Positions 1 to 9,449 of a stretch of 64,000 bases of DNA are shown piece by piece. Below the pieces are notes generated by a model that made no database searches, was not told the origin of the DNA, and saw only the letters and a list, made by a program, of their open reading frames with translations. A program made the position numbers and the translations under genes. The stretch lies in contig NZ_JAHFVK010000001.1 of assembly GCF_018599195.1 (NCBI RefSeq), positions 1,426,001-1,490,000 of the forward strand, written 5' to 3'. Every line of letters starts with the position of its first letter. Within the stretch, counting starts at the first letter, position 1. The DNA is from Croceibacterium selenioxidans. Its GTDB lineage: Bacteria; Pseudomonadota; Alphaproteobacteria; Sphingomonadales; Sphingomonadaceae.

Positions 1-106
1 GCCCGTCAGTTGCTGAGATGCCGCTTCGCGGCATCGGCCCACAAGGCCACTCACGTACGCAAGACCCAAGACGAAGGAAGGAAACCAGGTAAGTAGGAGA
101 GGTGCG

Positions 107-316
107 ATGAGCGAAGAGGACATTCGCTATTACGAGAAACGCCTGGCCGAAGAACGCGCGCGGGCAGAGGCAGAAGACGATGAACATCTGCGTGCCGTCC
201 ACGCCCGTTTCGTGCAGGAAATCGAAGGAAAGATCCTCCGCATCAAACAGGATGCGCAGTTCAAAGACGATCTCCCCCGGACCCAGGCACCGTCAGACCT
301 GCACGTCGCCACCTAG
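107..316 (+). CDS. small highly charged protein, unknown function
   Basis: I do not recognise this 69-residue protein. It is rich in Glu, Arg and Lys from residue 1 to about 55 and should form one long helix or short coiled coil; the tail is Pro/Thr rich. There is no signal peptide or membrane segment, so a cytoplasmic location is likely. The ATG is supported by AGGAG seven bases upstream. It stands alone, with about 190 bases before the next gene. Coding potential looks real from the strong ribosome site and biased composition, but no function can be proposed. Confidence 0.6.
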   Translation: MSEEDIRYYEKRLAEERARAEAEDDEHLRAVHARFVQEIEGKILRIKQDAQFKDDLPRTQAPSDLHVAT

Positions 317-423
317 AGAGCGGGAGGGGGGAATGCCCGTTTTCTACACCCGCCTGAGCGGACACTGGCTCAATCGCAACCGCCTCCCGGCGCCATAACC
401 CCCAACCCGCTGGAACGCTGTTG

Positions 424-447
424 CCCTTCTCCCATTTGGGGAGAGGG
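424..447. repeat. imperfect intergenic hairpin
   Basis: The 190-base gap between the first two genes holds an imperfect inverted repeat, a CCCTTCTCCC arm and a GGGGAGAGGG arm around an ATTT loop. It resembles the dispersed intergenic hairpins common in sphingomonad genomes. There is no T-tract, so it is not a classical terminator. Nothing else is visible in this gap. Confidence 0.4.
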
Positions 448-507
448 AAGAGAGGAGTTATGCAGATGTCTGAAAACCTTACCCTTGCGGCTGTCCGGGT
501 CTGAGCG

Positions 508-942
508 ATGGCCAGCACCGAGAGCAAGGCGGCCAAGTACGGCGTTCTGGGGAAATATGCCTACGCGTGGCTAACACTGGCCTTCTTCGCCGGGTCGTTT
601 GCCCTACATTGGTGGTTCGGGTGGCTGGCATTTGTCGACGAAGCCCGCCAGCACAGCCAGGACCCCGTGATCTCCGAATATCTCACGGTCATGGGCCGCG
701 ACACTTTCGAGAACTGGCAATCGGAGTTTCTGCAGCTGCTCTGGCAGGTCGTGGGGCTCGCCTACTTTCTCTACATCGGCTCACCATCATCGAAGGAGAA
801 CGACGATCGCCTCGAAGCCAAGATCGATGCCCTCATGAAGTTCGTCGGCGGCCAGGAAGGAGAGCGGCTGCAAGCCGAACTCGATGAAGCCTTTCTCCGT
901 CACGGCGGGCACGCCAAGCCCCACGGGCATCGCGACCCTTGA
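508..942 (+). CDS. two-pass membrane protein, DUF6766-like
   Basis: A 144-residue membrane protein with hydrophobic segments at about residues 19-41 and 75-92, separated by a charged loop. The C-terminal tail from residue 95 is long, charged and probably helical, ending in a His-rich stretch (HGGHAKPHGH). The Trp-rich first segment and overall size match my memory of the DUF6766 family, which has no known function; this is recognition by pattern only. The His-rich end could bind metal, but that is inference. The gene is alone; tRNA-Met follows on the other strand. Confidence 0.8.
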   Translation: MASTESKAAKYGVLGKYAYAWLTLAFFAGSFALHWWFGWLAFVDEARQHSQDPVISEYLTVMGRDTFENWQSEFLQLLWQVVGLAYFLYIGSPSSKENDDRLEAKIDALMKFVGGQEGERLQAELDEAFLRHGGHAKPHGHRDP

Positions 943-1044
943 TCAGGATTGCTGAAAGAGGCCGCGGGTGGCTGAGCCGCGCATGGCTGAAAGGAACCGC
1001 CGCATAAGTGCCTGGGGTTCGATCACGGAAGACGCTGAATAAGG

Positions 1045-1121
1045 TGGTAGCGGAGGAGGGACTCGAACCCCCGACACGCGGATTATGATTCCGCTGCTCT
1101 AACCGGCTGAGCTACTCCGCC
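1045..1121 (-). tRNA. tRNA-Met (CAT)
   Basis: A complete 77-base cloverleaf on the reverse strand. The acceptor stem GGCGGAG pairs with CTCCGCT (G-U at the end), the D-arm contains AGCTCAG, the anticodon stem GCGGA/TCCGC encloses loop ATCATAA with anticodon CAT, and the T-loop is TTCGAGT. CCA is encoded. The sequence fits elongator tRNA-Met of alphaproteobacteria. A lysidine-modified tRNA-Ile2 also carries CAT and cannot be fully excluded by eye. Confidence 0.93.
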
Positions 1122-1187
1122 CCAAGGGCCTTCGGTCGCGGTTGAACCGCGGCAAGGCGGCGCATTTAGGGCCGACCTGCGGCGCGG

Positions 1188-1754
1188 TCAACCGCGGAAT
1201 GACCAAGATTTCAGGAGTTGCCAGGGACCGCCTCGCCAGGCGTGGAGCGCGAGGCCCGCAAAGGTGAAATCTCGCGGGCTGAACTCGCTTTCCAACCTCG
1301 TCTGAAGCGTCCTCGCTTCCGCAGACGTCACCTTGTTTTGGATCGTGATGTGGAGTTTCGGGACGCCCAAATCCTGCGCACTTAGCAGCCCATGCAACCG
1401 TTCCGAGAGGTCTTCCCGCAACGACTGCATTTGCGGGGAGGTGATTTCGAGCGCCGTCCCGCCGACGAGCCTCGACACACCCGATAACCTGGCCTGCGGC
1501 GACCGGCTGTGGCGTGCCCTCTCTTTCAGGAGCTCCCGCACTTCCTCTGCACTAGAGGGCGGCAGAGAATGGAACAGCGTGACGTGGGCGGGCACCCTGT
1601 TACGATCCGGCGGGTAGTGCTGCCGGCGTAGCTTGTCCGCTAACGCCTGCAGGTCGCCTGGCAGGACCGCCGTAACGATCAGAGGCGCACCGCGGGCTGG
1701 CTCGAACGGCGGCGTCGCTACATCTCCCCGCGGGCGCGACGGATGGCGAACCAC
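1188..1754 (-). CDS. thpR: 2'-5' RNA ligase / 2H phosphoesterase family protein
   Basis: A 188-residue protein with the two H-x-T/S-x motifs that define 2H phosphoesterases: HVTLF near residue 58 and HITIQ near residue 136. These proteins open or ligate 2'-5' phosphodiester or cyclic phosphate bonds in RNA; the in vivo substrate is usually unknown. Translation probably begins at a GTG at 1754, overlapping the end of mltG by 37 bases; no clean alternative start is visible. The overlap suggests cotranscription with mltG. The symbol is by family resemblance only. Confidence 0.8.
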   Translation of the reverse strand: MVRHPSRPRGDVATPPFEPARGAPLIVTAVLPGDLQALADKLRRQHYPPDRNRVPAHVTLFHSLPPSSAEEVRELLKERARHSRSPQARLSGVSRLVGGTALEITSPQMQSLREDLSERLHGLLSAQDLGVPKLHITIQNKVTSAEARTLQTRLESEFSPRDFTFAGLALHAWRGGPWQLLKSWSFRG

Positions 1755-2689
1755 TTGGCCACATTGGCGTTGTGTTCGGCCAAGGTGCTGGCGAAAGCGT
1801 GACCGCCGGTGCCATCCGCAACCATGAACAGCGCATCGGTATCCGCCGGATTGAGCACGGCCTCGATCGAAGCGCGTCCGGGGTTGGTGATCGGCCCCTT
1901 CGGCAAGCCGACCATCGAGTAAGTGTTATAGTCGTTCACGTCGGATATCTCGGACTGCCGGATCCGTCGCCCGAGCGGCTTGCCCTTGGTGATCGGATAG
2001 ATGATCGTGGGGTCCGCCTGCAGCATCATCCCCTGTCTCAGGCGATTGGAGTAGAGCCCGGCCACCATGCGGCGCTCGCTATCCTTGCCGGTTTCCTTTT
2101 CAACGATCGAGGCGAGAATGACAGCCTCTTCGGGCGTCTTGACCGCGATGCCCGGCGCGCGCTTGGGCCACAACTCGGCCACGGTGTCGCGCATGGCCTT
2201 CTGCATCCGGGCCAGTACCGCTGTCCTGGCCTCTCCGCGTTCGAAGTCATAACTCTCGGGAAGGACGGAGCCTTCCTCCGGAACGGGGATCGCGCCGGTC
2301 AGCAAAGACTCGCCCATCAGCCTTTCGTACACCAGGATCGAAGGCATGCCCTCGGGGACCGTGACGTAGCGGCGGATCACTTCACCGTGCTGAAACGTGT
2401 CTAGGATGTCCGCCCCGCTCGCCCCTGCGGGCAGCAGGAATTCGCCGGCCTTGATCGGATCGCCGCTGCCGAGGAACTTCGCCCAGAGGAGGAAGGACTC
2501 GCTCGAAGCGATCAGGTTTTCCTCTTCGAGCTTCGCGGCGACGGAGGTGAGCGACGAACCCGCGGGGACCACGAACGTCGTGTCCTCATCGATCTTCGAC
2601 GCGCCCCACCATCCCCATGTCGAAGCGGAGGCAATTCCAACCAGCAACGCGCCGAGGATAACGGCGACCAGACAACCTTTGCGGTTCAT
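1718..2689 (-). CDS. mltG: endolytic murein transglycosylase MltG
   Basis: A 323-residue YceG/MltG protein. An N-terminal membrane anchor (residues 7-29) is followed by a LysM-like region and the catalytic domain. The hallmark ASIVEKETG places the catalytic Glu at about residue 197. MltG cleaves nascent glycan strands in the periplasm and helps set peptidoglycan chain length. It lies eight bases downstream of fabF in the usual fabF-mltG order, so the two are probably one transcript with the 2H phosphoesterase gene. Length is normal for the family. Confidence 0.95.
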   Translation of the reverse strand: MNRKGCLVAVILGALLVGIASASTWGWWGASKIDEDTTFVVPAGSSLTSVAAKLEEENLIASSESFLLWAKFLGSGDPIKAGEFLLPAGASGADILDTFQHGEVIRRYVTVPEGMPSILVYERLMGESLLTGAIPVPEEGSVLPESYDFERGEARTAVLARMQKAMRDTVAELWPKRAPGIAVKTPEEAVILASIVEKETGKDSERRMVAGLYSNRLRQGMMLQADPTIIYPITKGKPLGRRIRQSEISDVNDYNTYSMVGLPKGPITNPGRASIEAVLNPADTDALFMVADGTGGHAFASTLAEHNANVAKWFAIRRARGEM

Positions 2690-2697
2690 CGTCCGCG

Positions 2698-3957
2698 CTA
2701 GTCGACGCGTTTCACTATGAGGCTGGCATTCGTGCCGCCGAAACCGAAGCTGTTGTTGAGCGCTGCGCGTACGGTGCGTTTCTTGGCGACATGCGGGACA
2801 AGATCGGCGCCTTCGGTGCCTTCGTCGGGATTATCGAGATTGAGCGTGGGCGGGACGATCTGGTCACGGATGGAGAGGATGCAGAAGATCGATTCGACCG
2901 CGCCCGCGCCACCGAGCAAGTGGCCAATGGCGGATTTCGTCGAGCTCATCGAAACGTTCGCCATCTCCGGCCCGAACAGACGCTTGACCGCGCCCAGTTC
3001 GATGGTGTCGGCCATGGTCGAGGTGCCGTGCGCGTTGATGTAATCGATGTCCGCCGGGGTCATGCCCGCCTTCTTCAGCGCCGCGCTCATGGAGCGGAAA
3101 GCGCCGTCCATCTCCGGATCAGGCGCGGTCACGTGATAGGCATCGCCCGAAAGTCCATAGCCGACCACTTCGGCGTAGATCTTCGCCCCGCGAGCCTTGG
3201 CATGCTCATATTCCTCGAGCACGACCACGCCCGCGCCCTCGCCCATGACGAAGCCGTCGCGGTCGCGGTCATAGGGACGGCTCGCCTGCTCCGGGCGGTC
3301 GTTATAGGACATATTGAGCGCACGCGCCTGGGCGAAACCGGCGATGCCGATCGGGCAGATGGTCGCTTCCGCCCCGCCCGCCAGCATGATGTCCGCGTCG
3401 TCGTCGCGGATCATGCGGGCCGCGTCGCCGATGGAATGCGCCCCCGTGGAACAGGCGGTGACGACTGCGTGGTTGGGGCCTTTGAGGCCATACTTGATGC
3501 TAACCTGGCCGGAGATGAGGTTGATCAGGCGGCCGTGGACGAAATGCGGGCTGACCCGGCCCGGCCCCTTCTCGGCCAGCAGCAGGCTCTCGCTTTCGAT
3601 TCCCGGAAGACCACCGATGCCCGAGCCGATCGAAACGCCGGCCCGCAAGCGCGTGGCCTCGTCCATGTCCAACAGTCCGGCGTCCTCGATAGCCTGGCCC
3701 GCGGCGTCGAGGCCGTAGACGATGAACGGGTCAACCTGACGCTGGACCTTGTGATCCACACGCTTGTCGGGATCGAAGCCGTATTCGTGGTCCTTCGGCT
3801 TCACTTCGCAGGCGATCTGACACTTGTACTCGGACGCATCGAAGTGCGTGATCCGTCCCGCACCGCTCTTCCCGGCGAGAATGTTCGCCCAGGTCGTCTC
3901 GACATCGCTGCCAAGAGGGGTGACTAGCCCCAATCCGGTTACGACCACTCGACGCAT
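2698..3957 (-). CDS. fabF: 3-oxoacyl-ACP synthase II (FabF)
   Basis: Elongating beta-ketoacyl-ACP synthase of type II fatty-acid synthesis, 419 residues. The thiolase-fold active site is intact: Cys169 in TACSTGAHS, His310 in NAHGTSTMAD, Lys341 and His346 in KSAIGHLLGG. The reading frame is open further upstream, but ATG 3957 is chosen because GGAGATTAGTT lies just before it and the protein then starts at the family's usual MRRVVVTGLG. It follows acpP, its carrier-protein partner, and precedes mltG, as in most alphaproteobacteria. Confidence 0.97.
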   Translation of the reverse strand: MRRVVVTGLGLVTPLGSDVETTWANILAGKSGAGRITHFDASEYKCQIACEVKPKDHEYGFDPDKRVDHKVQRQVDPFIVYGLDAAGQAIEDAGLLDMDEATRLRAGVSIGSGIGGLPGIESESLLLAEKGPGRVSPHFVHGRLINLISGQVSIKYGLKGPNHAVVTACSTGAHSIGDAARMIRDDDADIMLAGGAEATICPIGIAGFAQARALNMSYNDRPEQASRPYDRDRDGFVMGEGAGVVVLEEYEHAKARGAKIYAEVVGYGLSGDAYHVTAPDPEMDGAFRSMSAALKKAGMTPADIDYINAHGTSTMADTIELGAVKRLFGPEMANVSMSSTKSAIGHLLGGAGAVESIFCILSIRDQIVPPTLNLDNPDEGTEGADLVPHVAKKRTVRAALNNSFGFGGTNASLIVKRVD

Positions 3958-4008
3958 AACTAATCTCCGAAAACCGTGCGGAACTTCCGCCATAAAATGC
4001 AACAGGCC

Positions 4009-4050
4009 CAACCCCTGTGCGGGCTGAGCCTGTCGAACCCGTTAGGGTTG
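4009..4050. repeat. intergenic palindromic element (GAGCCTGTCGAA type)
   Basis: Between acpP and fabF, a CAACCC arm and a GGGTTG arm bracket a core containing TGAGCCTGTCGAAC. A close relative of the core (TGAGCTTGTCGAAC) occurs in the hairpin near 28.9 kb. Such cores recur between genes in sphingomonad genomes. It lies inside the probable acpP-fabF transcript, where it could affect mRNA processing; that is inference. Confidence 0.5.
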
Positions 4051-4100
4051 CGCCGCGCGCCCCTTGAAAACCTCAGGGCTCACGACGGCAGGGATGGTAA

Positions 4101-4337
4101 TTATCCCTTGTGCTCTTCGATATACTTGTTGGCGTCGCCAACCGTATTGATCTTCTCGGCAGCGTCGTCCGGGATCTCGACCCCAAACTCTTCTTCGAAG
4201 GCCATGACGAGCTCGACGATGTCGAGGCTGTCTGCGCCCAGATCGTCGATGAAGCTCGCGTCCGGCGTGACCTTGTCTTCTTCGACGCCAAGATGCTCGA
4301 CAACGATCTTCTTCACGCGATCGGCGGTGTCGCTCAT
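4101..4337 (-). CDS. acpP: acyl carrier protein
   Basis: A 78-residue acidic four-helix carrier protein. The phosphopantetheine attachment serine is Ser37 in the signature [10 protein letters not shown]. It shuttles acyl chains between the enzymes of fatty-acid synthesis, including FabF encoded next to it and FabZ encoded at 32 kb. The sequence and size are entirely typical. Confidence 0.98.
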   Translation of the reverse strand: MSDTADRVKKIVVEHLGVEEDKVTPDASFIDDLGADSLDIVELVMAFEEEFGVEIPDDAAEKINTVGDANKYIEEHKG

Positions 4338-4504
4338 GTAATGCCCTCTCGAACTATGCAGGGTTGGAATTTCCTGTCGCCCTAATGAACGGCGCGGGCA
4401 CTGGCAAGTGCCCGGCGTTCAGTTCCCCTAACTCTGTGTTGATCGATTCCGACTTTTGACAGCCCTTTCGAGGCGTTCCCTCCCCCTCGCGTGAGGGGAC
4501 TGGA

Positions 4505-6313
4505 TCAGCCTTCCGCGCTCGCGGCTTCCGTCGGAGCGGCCTTCGGCGGCTCCGCGAGACGAATGTGCACGTCACGCAACTGACGCGTGCTGACTGGGCT
4601 CGGCGCCCCCATCATCAGGTCCTGCGCCCGCTGGTTGAGCGGGAAAGCGATGACTTCGCGGATGTTCGGCTCGTCGGCGAGCAACATGACGATGCGGTCG
4701 ATACCCGGCGCCGAGCCGCCGTGCGGCGGAGCGCCTAGCTTGAACGCCTCGATCATGCCGGAAAAATTCGCGTCGACCTCGGCCTGCGAATATCCGGCGA
4801 TCTCGAACGCCTTGTACATGATTTCCGGACGGTGGTTCCGGATCGCGCCCGAACTGAGTTCATAGCCGTTGCAGACGATGTCGTACTGCCAGGCGAGGAT
4901 CGAGAGCGGATCCTGCGACTCCAACGCCTCGAGCTCGCCCTGCGGCATCGAGAACGGGTTATGGCTGAAGTCGACCTTCTTCTGCTCTTCGTCGTACTCG
5001 AACATCGGGAAGTCGACGATCCAGCAGAACTTGAAGCAGCCCTGCTCGATCAGGCCGAGCTCTTCGCCGACACGTGTGCGCGCCGCACCGGCCAGCTTTA
5101 CCGCGTCCTTTTCCTTGCCGGCCGCGAAGAACAGACCGTCATCCGCGCCGAGGCCCAGCTCGGCGTAGAGCTTTTCCATGTTCTCGGGTCCGTGATTCTT
5201 GGCAATCGGTCCGCCGAACTCGCCACTCTTGCGAGTGACATAACCCAGGCCGGCGAAGCCTTCACGGCGTGCCCAGTCGTTCATGTCGTCGAAGAACTTG
5301 CGGCTCTTTTCCGCCGTCCCCGGCGCCGGGATAGCGCGCACGACGCCGCCCGACCCGACGATCTTCTCGAACAGGCCGAAGCCCGACTGCTCGAAATGCC
5401 TGGAGACGTCGGTGATGATCAGCGGATTGCGCAGGTCCGGTTTGTCGGTGCCGTACTTAAGCATCGACTCGCGATAGGGAATGCGCGGGAATTCACCGGC
5501 AGGCGTCACGCTCTTGCCGTTCGCGAACTCGGCGAACACACCGGCCAGGACCGGCTCGATCGCGTTGAAGACGTCGTCCTGCGTAACGAAGCTCATCTCG
5601 AAATCGAGCTGATAGAACTCCGGCGACCGGTCCGCGCGCAAGTCTTCGTCACGGAAACAGGGCGCGATCTGGAAGTAGCGGTCGAACCCGGCGACCATCA
5701 GCAGTTGCTTGAACATCTGCGGCGCCTGCGGGAGCGCATAGAAGGTGCCCGGATGCAGACGGCTCGGGACCAGGTAGTCGCGCGCGCCTTCGGGGCTCGA
5801 AGCGCCGAGAATCGGCGTCTGGAATTCGTTGAAGCCCTGCTCGATCATGCGGCGGCGCAGGCTGGCGATCACCTGGCTGCGCAACATGATGTTCCGGTGC
5901 ATCGATTCGCGACGCAAATCGACGAAACGGTACTTGAGGCGGATTTCCTCCGGATAGTCCTGCTCACCGGCGACCGGCAGCGGCAGTTCCTCCGCCCGGC
6001 TTTGCACGGTCACTGCACGGGCATAGACCTCGATCGCGCCCGTGGGCAGGTTCGGATTGGCGGTGCCTTCGGCCCGAGCCTTGACCGTGCCGTCGATGGT
6101 GACGACGCTTTCGGCACGCAAACCGTCGAGCACTTCAAGCGCCGGCGAATCCGCGTCGGTGACGATCTGGGTGATTCCATAATGGTCGCGCAAATCGACG
6201 AACAGCACGCCGCCGTGGTCGCGCTTGCGATGTACCCAGCCCGACAGGCGCACGGTTTCCCCGACATTTCCGGCGTCTAGTCCGGCACAATTGTGGGTAC
6301 GATAGGCATGCAT
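4505..6313 (-). CDS. aspS: aspartyl-tRNA synthetase
   Basis: A 602-residue bacterial-type class II synthetase. The N-terminal OB-fold binds the anticodon ([20 protein letters not shown], around residues 24-43). Motif 2 is in the region [17 protein letters not shown], a bacterial GAD insertion domain follows, and motif 3 is [10 protein letters not shown] near the C terminus. It charges tRNA-Asp; many alphaproteobacterial forms also charge tRNA-Asn, which sequence reading alone cannot settle here. It is monocistronic and divergent from rnd. Confidence 0.97.
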   Translation of the reverse strand: MHAYRTHNCAGLDAGNVGETVRLSGWVHRKRDHGGVLFVDLRDHYGITQIVTDADSPALEVLDGLRAESVVTIDGTVKARAEGTANPNLPTGAIEVYARAVTVQSRAEELPLPVAGEQDYPEEIRLKYRFVDLRRESMHRNIMLRSQVIASLRRRMIEQGFNEFQTPILGASSPEGARDYLVPSRLHPGTFYALPQAPQMFKQLLMVAGFDRYFQIAPCFRDEDLRADRSPEFYQLDFEMSFVTQDDVFNAIEPVLAGVFAEFANGKSVTPAGEFPRIPYRESMLKYGTDKPDLRNPLIITDVSRHFEQSGFGLFEKIVGSGGVVRAIPAPGTAEKSRKFFDDMNDWARREGFAGLGYVTRKSGEFGGPIAKNHGPENMEKLYAELGLGADDGLFFAAGKEKDAVKLAGAARTRVGEELGLIEQGCFKFCWIVDFPMFEYDEEQKKVDFSHNPFSMPQGELEALESQDPLSILAWQYDIVCNGYELSSGAIRNHRPEIMYKAFEIAGYSQAEVDANFSGMIEAFKLGAPPHGGSAPGIDRIVMLLADEPNIREVIAFPLNQRAQDLMMGAPSPVSTRQLRDVHIRLAEPPKAAPTEAASAEG

Positions 6314-6426
6314 CGCTGACTCTTCCGTTCTTGCAGTCTATGGGGCTAAGGAGCCGGCGCTAACGGGGCTTGAGCCCTGTTTGTCAAGCGTCCCGCCCGG
6401 CAGCATCCGGGCCCTATAGAAAAGTC

Positions 6427-7644
6427 ATGATGAAAATACACCCGCTCATAACGACCACAGAGGAACTGGCGGACCTCTGCACGCGCTTGGCGAAATCCGA
6501 CTTCATCGCAGTCGATACCGAGTTCATGCGCGAGAACACCTACTACCCGCTGCTGTGTCTCGTGCAGATCGGCAACGAGGAGGAAGCCGCGGCTATCGAC
6601 CCGCTTGCCGCCGGAATCGACCTCACGCCGCTGTTGGAACTTCTCACCAACAACGAGGAAGTGCTCAAGGTCTTTCATGCCGGCGGACAGGATGTGGAGA
6701 TCGTCTACAACCTCACCGGACGGACGCCGCACCCGATCTTCGACACGCAGATCGCGATGATGGCGGTCAGCCAGTCGGAGCAGATCGGCTATGCCAATCT
6801 GGTCGAATCATGGCTCGGCAAGACAATCGACAAGGGCGCCCGCTTTACGGACTGGAGCCGCCGTCCGCTGACCGAGCGGCAGATCGAATACGCGATCGGC
6901 GACGTCACCTATCTCGCGCGGATTTTCCCCAAGATCCTCAAGAAACTGATCAAGTCCGAACGCGGCGAATGGCTCAACGCCGAAATGGAAAAGCTCGCCG
7001 ATCCGGCGAACTACGCCAACGATCTGGAAACCGCCTGGCATCGCATACGGGCGCCCAGCCGCAACGCGTTGGTGCTCGGACGGCTCAAGGCCCTGGCCGC
7101 ATGGCGGGAGACGGAGGCGCAAGCCAAGGACATCCCTCGCGGGCGAATCATGCGCGATGAGACTCTGGCAGATCTCGCCAGCCATCCGCCAACCAAGCAA
7201 GACGACCTCGCCAAGGTCCGTGGACTCAGCCAGGCATGGAAGGAAAACGACATAGGCAAGCGACTGATGCGCGTGCTTCGCGACGTGGAGCCTCTGCCCG
7301 CCGACGAGATGCCCGACAAACCGAAGCGCGGGGCGCCCCTCGGCAAGGAAGGCGCGCTGGTCGCCGACTTGCTGAAGCTTCTGCTCAAGATTCGCACGCG
7401 CGAAATCGACGTAGCCGCACGGTTGCTCACTCGGTCCGACGAGCTGGAGGCGCTCGCGGCTGGCGTGCGCAAGCTCCCGGTGCTGGAGGGTTGGCGTTAC
7501 GAGGTGTTCGGGCGCGACGCGCTGGAGCTGGTTGAAGGCCGACTCGGCTTCGGTGTCGAGAACGGTCGACTCAAGATGACCCGGATCGATGACGCCGGAG
7601 AGACCGTCGCATCCGAGGACACGGAGTCGCAGGCGGCCGAGTGA
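6427..7644 (+). CDS. rnd: ribonuclease D
   Basis: A 405-residue 3'-5' exoribonuclease of the DEDDy family that trims tRNA and small stable RNA 3' ends. The exonuclease residues are visible: Asp30 and Glu32 in AVDTEF, Asp89 in AGGQDVEI, and Tyr155/Asp159 in YAIGDVTYL. An HRDC domain follows the exonuclease core (about residues 205-290), and a further helical segment ends the protein. The ATGATG at 6427 fits the usual N terminus; an in-frame extension upstream has no family support. It overlaps oxyR by four bases (GTGA). Confidence 0.95.
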   Translation: MMKIHPLITTTEELADLCTRLAKSDFIAVDTEFMRENTYYPLLCLVQIGNEEEAAAIDPLAAGIDLTPLLELLTNNEEVLKVFHAGGQDVEIVYNLTGRTPHPIFDTQIAMMAVSQSEQIGYANLVESWLGKTIDKGARFTDWSRRPLTERQIEYAIGDVTYLARIFPKILKKLIKSERGEWLNAEMEKLADPANYANDLETAWHRIRAPSRNALVLGRLKALAAWRETEAQAKDIPRGRIMRDETLADLASHPPTKQDDLAKVRGLSQAWKENDIGKRLMRVLRDVEPLPADEMPDKPKRGAPLGKEGALVADLLKLLLKIRTREIDVAARLLTRSDELEALAAGVRKLPVLEGWRYEVFGRDALELVEGRLGFGVENGRLKMTRIDDAGETVASEDTESQAAE

Positions 7645-8537
7645 GCACTTACCTCCCCACCATCAAGCAGCTGCAGTACCTGGTTGCGCTTCACGAGCAT
7701 GGCCATTTCGGCCAGGCCGCGAAAGCCAGCTTCGTTTCGCAGTCGACCTTGTCGGCGGGAATTCGCGAGCTCGAATCGCTTCTCGGGGTCACGCTGGTCG
7801 AGCGAAGCCGCCGAGTCGTGCGCTTCACTCCGTTAGGTAACGCGGTGGTGGCAAAAGCTCACCGGCTGCTGCGCGAGGCTGAAGAGCTGAGCGACCTGGT
7901 GCAAGCTTCGGGAAAACCTCTGCAGGGCGAACTGCGGATGAGTGTGATCCCGACGATTGCGCCCTTCTTCCTTCCCCGCATTCTGCCCCGTCTGCGCAAG
8001 GAACGCCCGAACTTGCGACTTTTCCTGCGCGAGGAAACGAGCGGAGACGCGGTCGAATCGCTGCACCACGGTCGGGCGGATTGCGTGCTGCTGGCGCTGC
8101 CCTTCGCCACGGGCGAGGTGGACAAGGCGCATATCAGCGATGACCGGCTGTTCGTCGCTTTCCCGAAGGACGATCCGCGCGATCCGCCGGAAACGATTCC
8201 TCCGGCCATGATTGACGAAAATCACCTGCTGCTGCTGGAAGACGGGCATTGCCTGAAAGAGCATGCGCTTTCGGCCTGCAACCGACCTGAGCTGCGGGCG
8301 TCCGCGACCATGATCGGCACCAGCCTGCATACCCTGGTGCAGATGGTCGACAACGGCCTCGGGATGACGATGCTGCCGGAAATGGCGATCGACGCGGGAA
8401 TCCTCAACGATACCCACGTGATCGCGCGGCCTTTAAAGGCGCGCAAGGCGAGCCGAGAGATCGCGCTGATCTGGCGCAAGAACAGCCCGCGCGCCGAAGA
8501 ATTCCGGCTGCTCGCTCAGGAGCTGCGGGCGGGCTGA
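7641..8537 (+). CDS. oxyR: OxyR-type LysR regulator
   Basis: A 298-residue LysR transcription factor. The N-terminal winged helix-turn-helix is at residues 5-65 (FGQAAKASFVSQSTLSAGI), and the effector domain follows. Two cysteines nine residues apart, Cys204 in LEDGHCLKEH and Cys213 in ALSACNRPE, match the peroxide-sensing disulfide pair of E. coli OxyR (199/208). This supports the peroxide-regulator assignment over a generic LysR. It begins with GTG overlapping the rnd stop, so it appears translationally coupled to rnd rather than divergent from a target gene. Confidence 0.9.
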   Translation: MSTYLPTIKQLQYLVALHEHGHFGQAAKASFVSQSTLSAGIRELESLLGVTLVERSRRVVRFTPLGNAVVAKAHRLLREAEELSDLVQASGKPLQGELRMSVIPTIAPFFLPRILPRLRKERPNLRLFLREETSGDAVESLHHGRADCVLLALPFATGEVDKAHISDDRLFVAFPKDDPRDPPETIPPAMIDENHLLLLEDGHCLKEHALSACNRPELRASATMIGTSLHTLVQMVDNGLGMTMLPEMAIDAGILNDTHVIARPLKARKASREIALIWRKNSPRAEEFRLLAQELRAG

Positions 8538-8756
8538 TCACCGACGCCTCTTGGGCGGAGGCGAGCGCGGAGACTGGAGTTCCGGCGGGAAACCGAGCCG
8601 AACATCCAATTGGCTAAAAGCGACCCGAAGGGCTTTCCCTCCGGTCCCGGCACCTCCGCGCCCGCCAATCCCGGGATTGCGCGGCTACTGCAATGGACTG
8701 GTCCCGGATGCTTTCCGGAATGCGCCAAGTTCTGTGCCGATCGGCCCGCTAAGGCG

Positions 8757-9365
8757 TCAGTCCATGTGCTTGATGCCGACTCGCAGATAATCCCAGCCGG
8801 TGACGAGCGTCAGGATGGCCGCGCCCCACAGGCTCGCGAGGCCCACCAGATGGATCCACTGTTCGCGAAGCGATTCGCATACTCCCGCGGCGTCGCACGG
8901 TTGGCCGTGAACAGCCCCGCCCAAAATCAAGGCGCCCAGCGCCACGAGCTGGAAGGTCGTCTTCCACTTCGCCAGCTTTGACACGGGTACGGAGACCTGG
9001 AGGCCACCGAGGAATTCCCTCAGGCCGGAAACGGCGATCTCCCGCACCAGGATAATCAGACCGGCAATGACGTGCATGTCCCCGACGATCGGCCCCCGCA
9101 GGTAACCTTGCGCGGTAAGGACAAGTATGACGACCGCGACCATGATCTTGTCAGCGATGGGATCGAGGAAGATACCGAGCCGGGAAACGGCACCGCTCGA
9201 CCGGGCGAGATAGCCATCGAAATAGTCGGTGATACCCATCAGGCAATAGAGCGCGAACGCCAGTGCATAGCCAAGCTGCCAGTTGGGCCACCACAAGAGG
9301 AAGCCAAGCAGTGGCAGAGCCACGATTCGCGACAAGGTGAGCAGGTTGGGCAGCGTAAGCATCAT
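8757..9365 (-). CDS. pgsA: CDP-diacylglycerol--glycerol-3-phosphate 3-phosphatidyltransferase
   Basis: A 202-residue integral membrane enzyme making phosphatidylglycerophosphate, the first step to phosphatidylglycerol and cardiolipin. The CDP-alcohol phosphotransferase signature is complete: Asp47, Asp50-Gly51, Ala54-Arg55, Gly64, Asp68, Asp72. About five membrane segments are visible. ATG 9365 (tandem ATGATG) is chosen; the much longer open frame upstream is antisense to the next gene. The 219 bases beyond its stop, up to oxyR, hold no gene I can support. Confidence 0.95.
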   Translation of the reverse strand: MMLTLPNLLTLSRIVALPLLGFLLWWPNWQLGYALAFALYCLMGITDYFDGYLARSSGAVSRLGIFLDPIADKIMVAVVILVLTAQGYLRGPIVGDMHVIAGLIILVREIAVSGLREFLGGLQVSVPVSKLAKWKTTFQLVALGALILGGAVHGQPCDAAGVCESLREQWIHLVGLASLWGAAILTLVTGWDYLRVGIKHMD

Positions 9366-9449
9366 GAGGGTTCTAGGCGGTCGGCGTGCGTCGGAAAAGT
9401 CCACCGATAGGATTGTCGTTAAGCTTAAGGGGGCTAAACGGGCTGGCAC

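Noticed and set aside
4832-6280. Long forward frame of 482 codons opposite aspS
   Set aside because: It is a complement shadow of a high-GC gene: composition is Arg/Ala/Glu/Val rich without any domain, and aspS on the other strand is intact. The same applies to the long frames at 2791-3927, 13463-15022, 22815-23897 and 25836-27002.
8610-8981. Forward frame in the gap after oxyR
   Set aside because: It runs into the antisense of pgsA, has no ribosome site, and its composition shows no domain or membrane segment. The 219-base gap is left without a gene.
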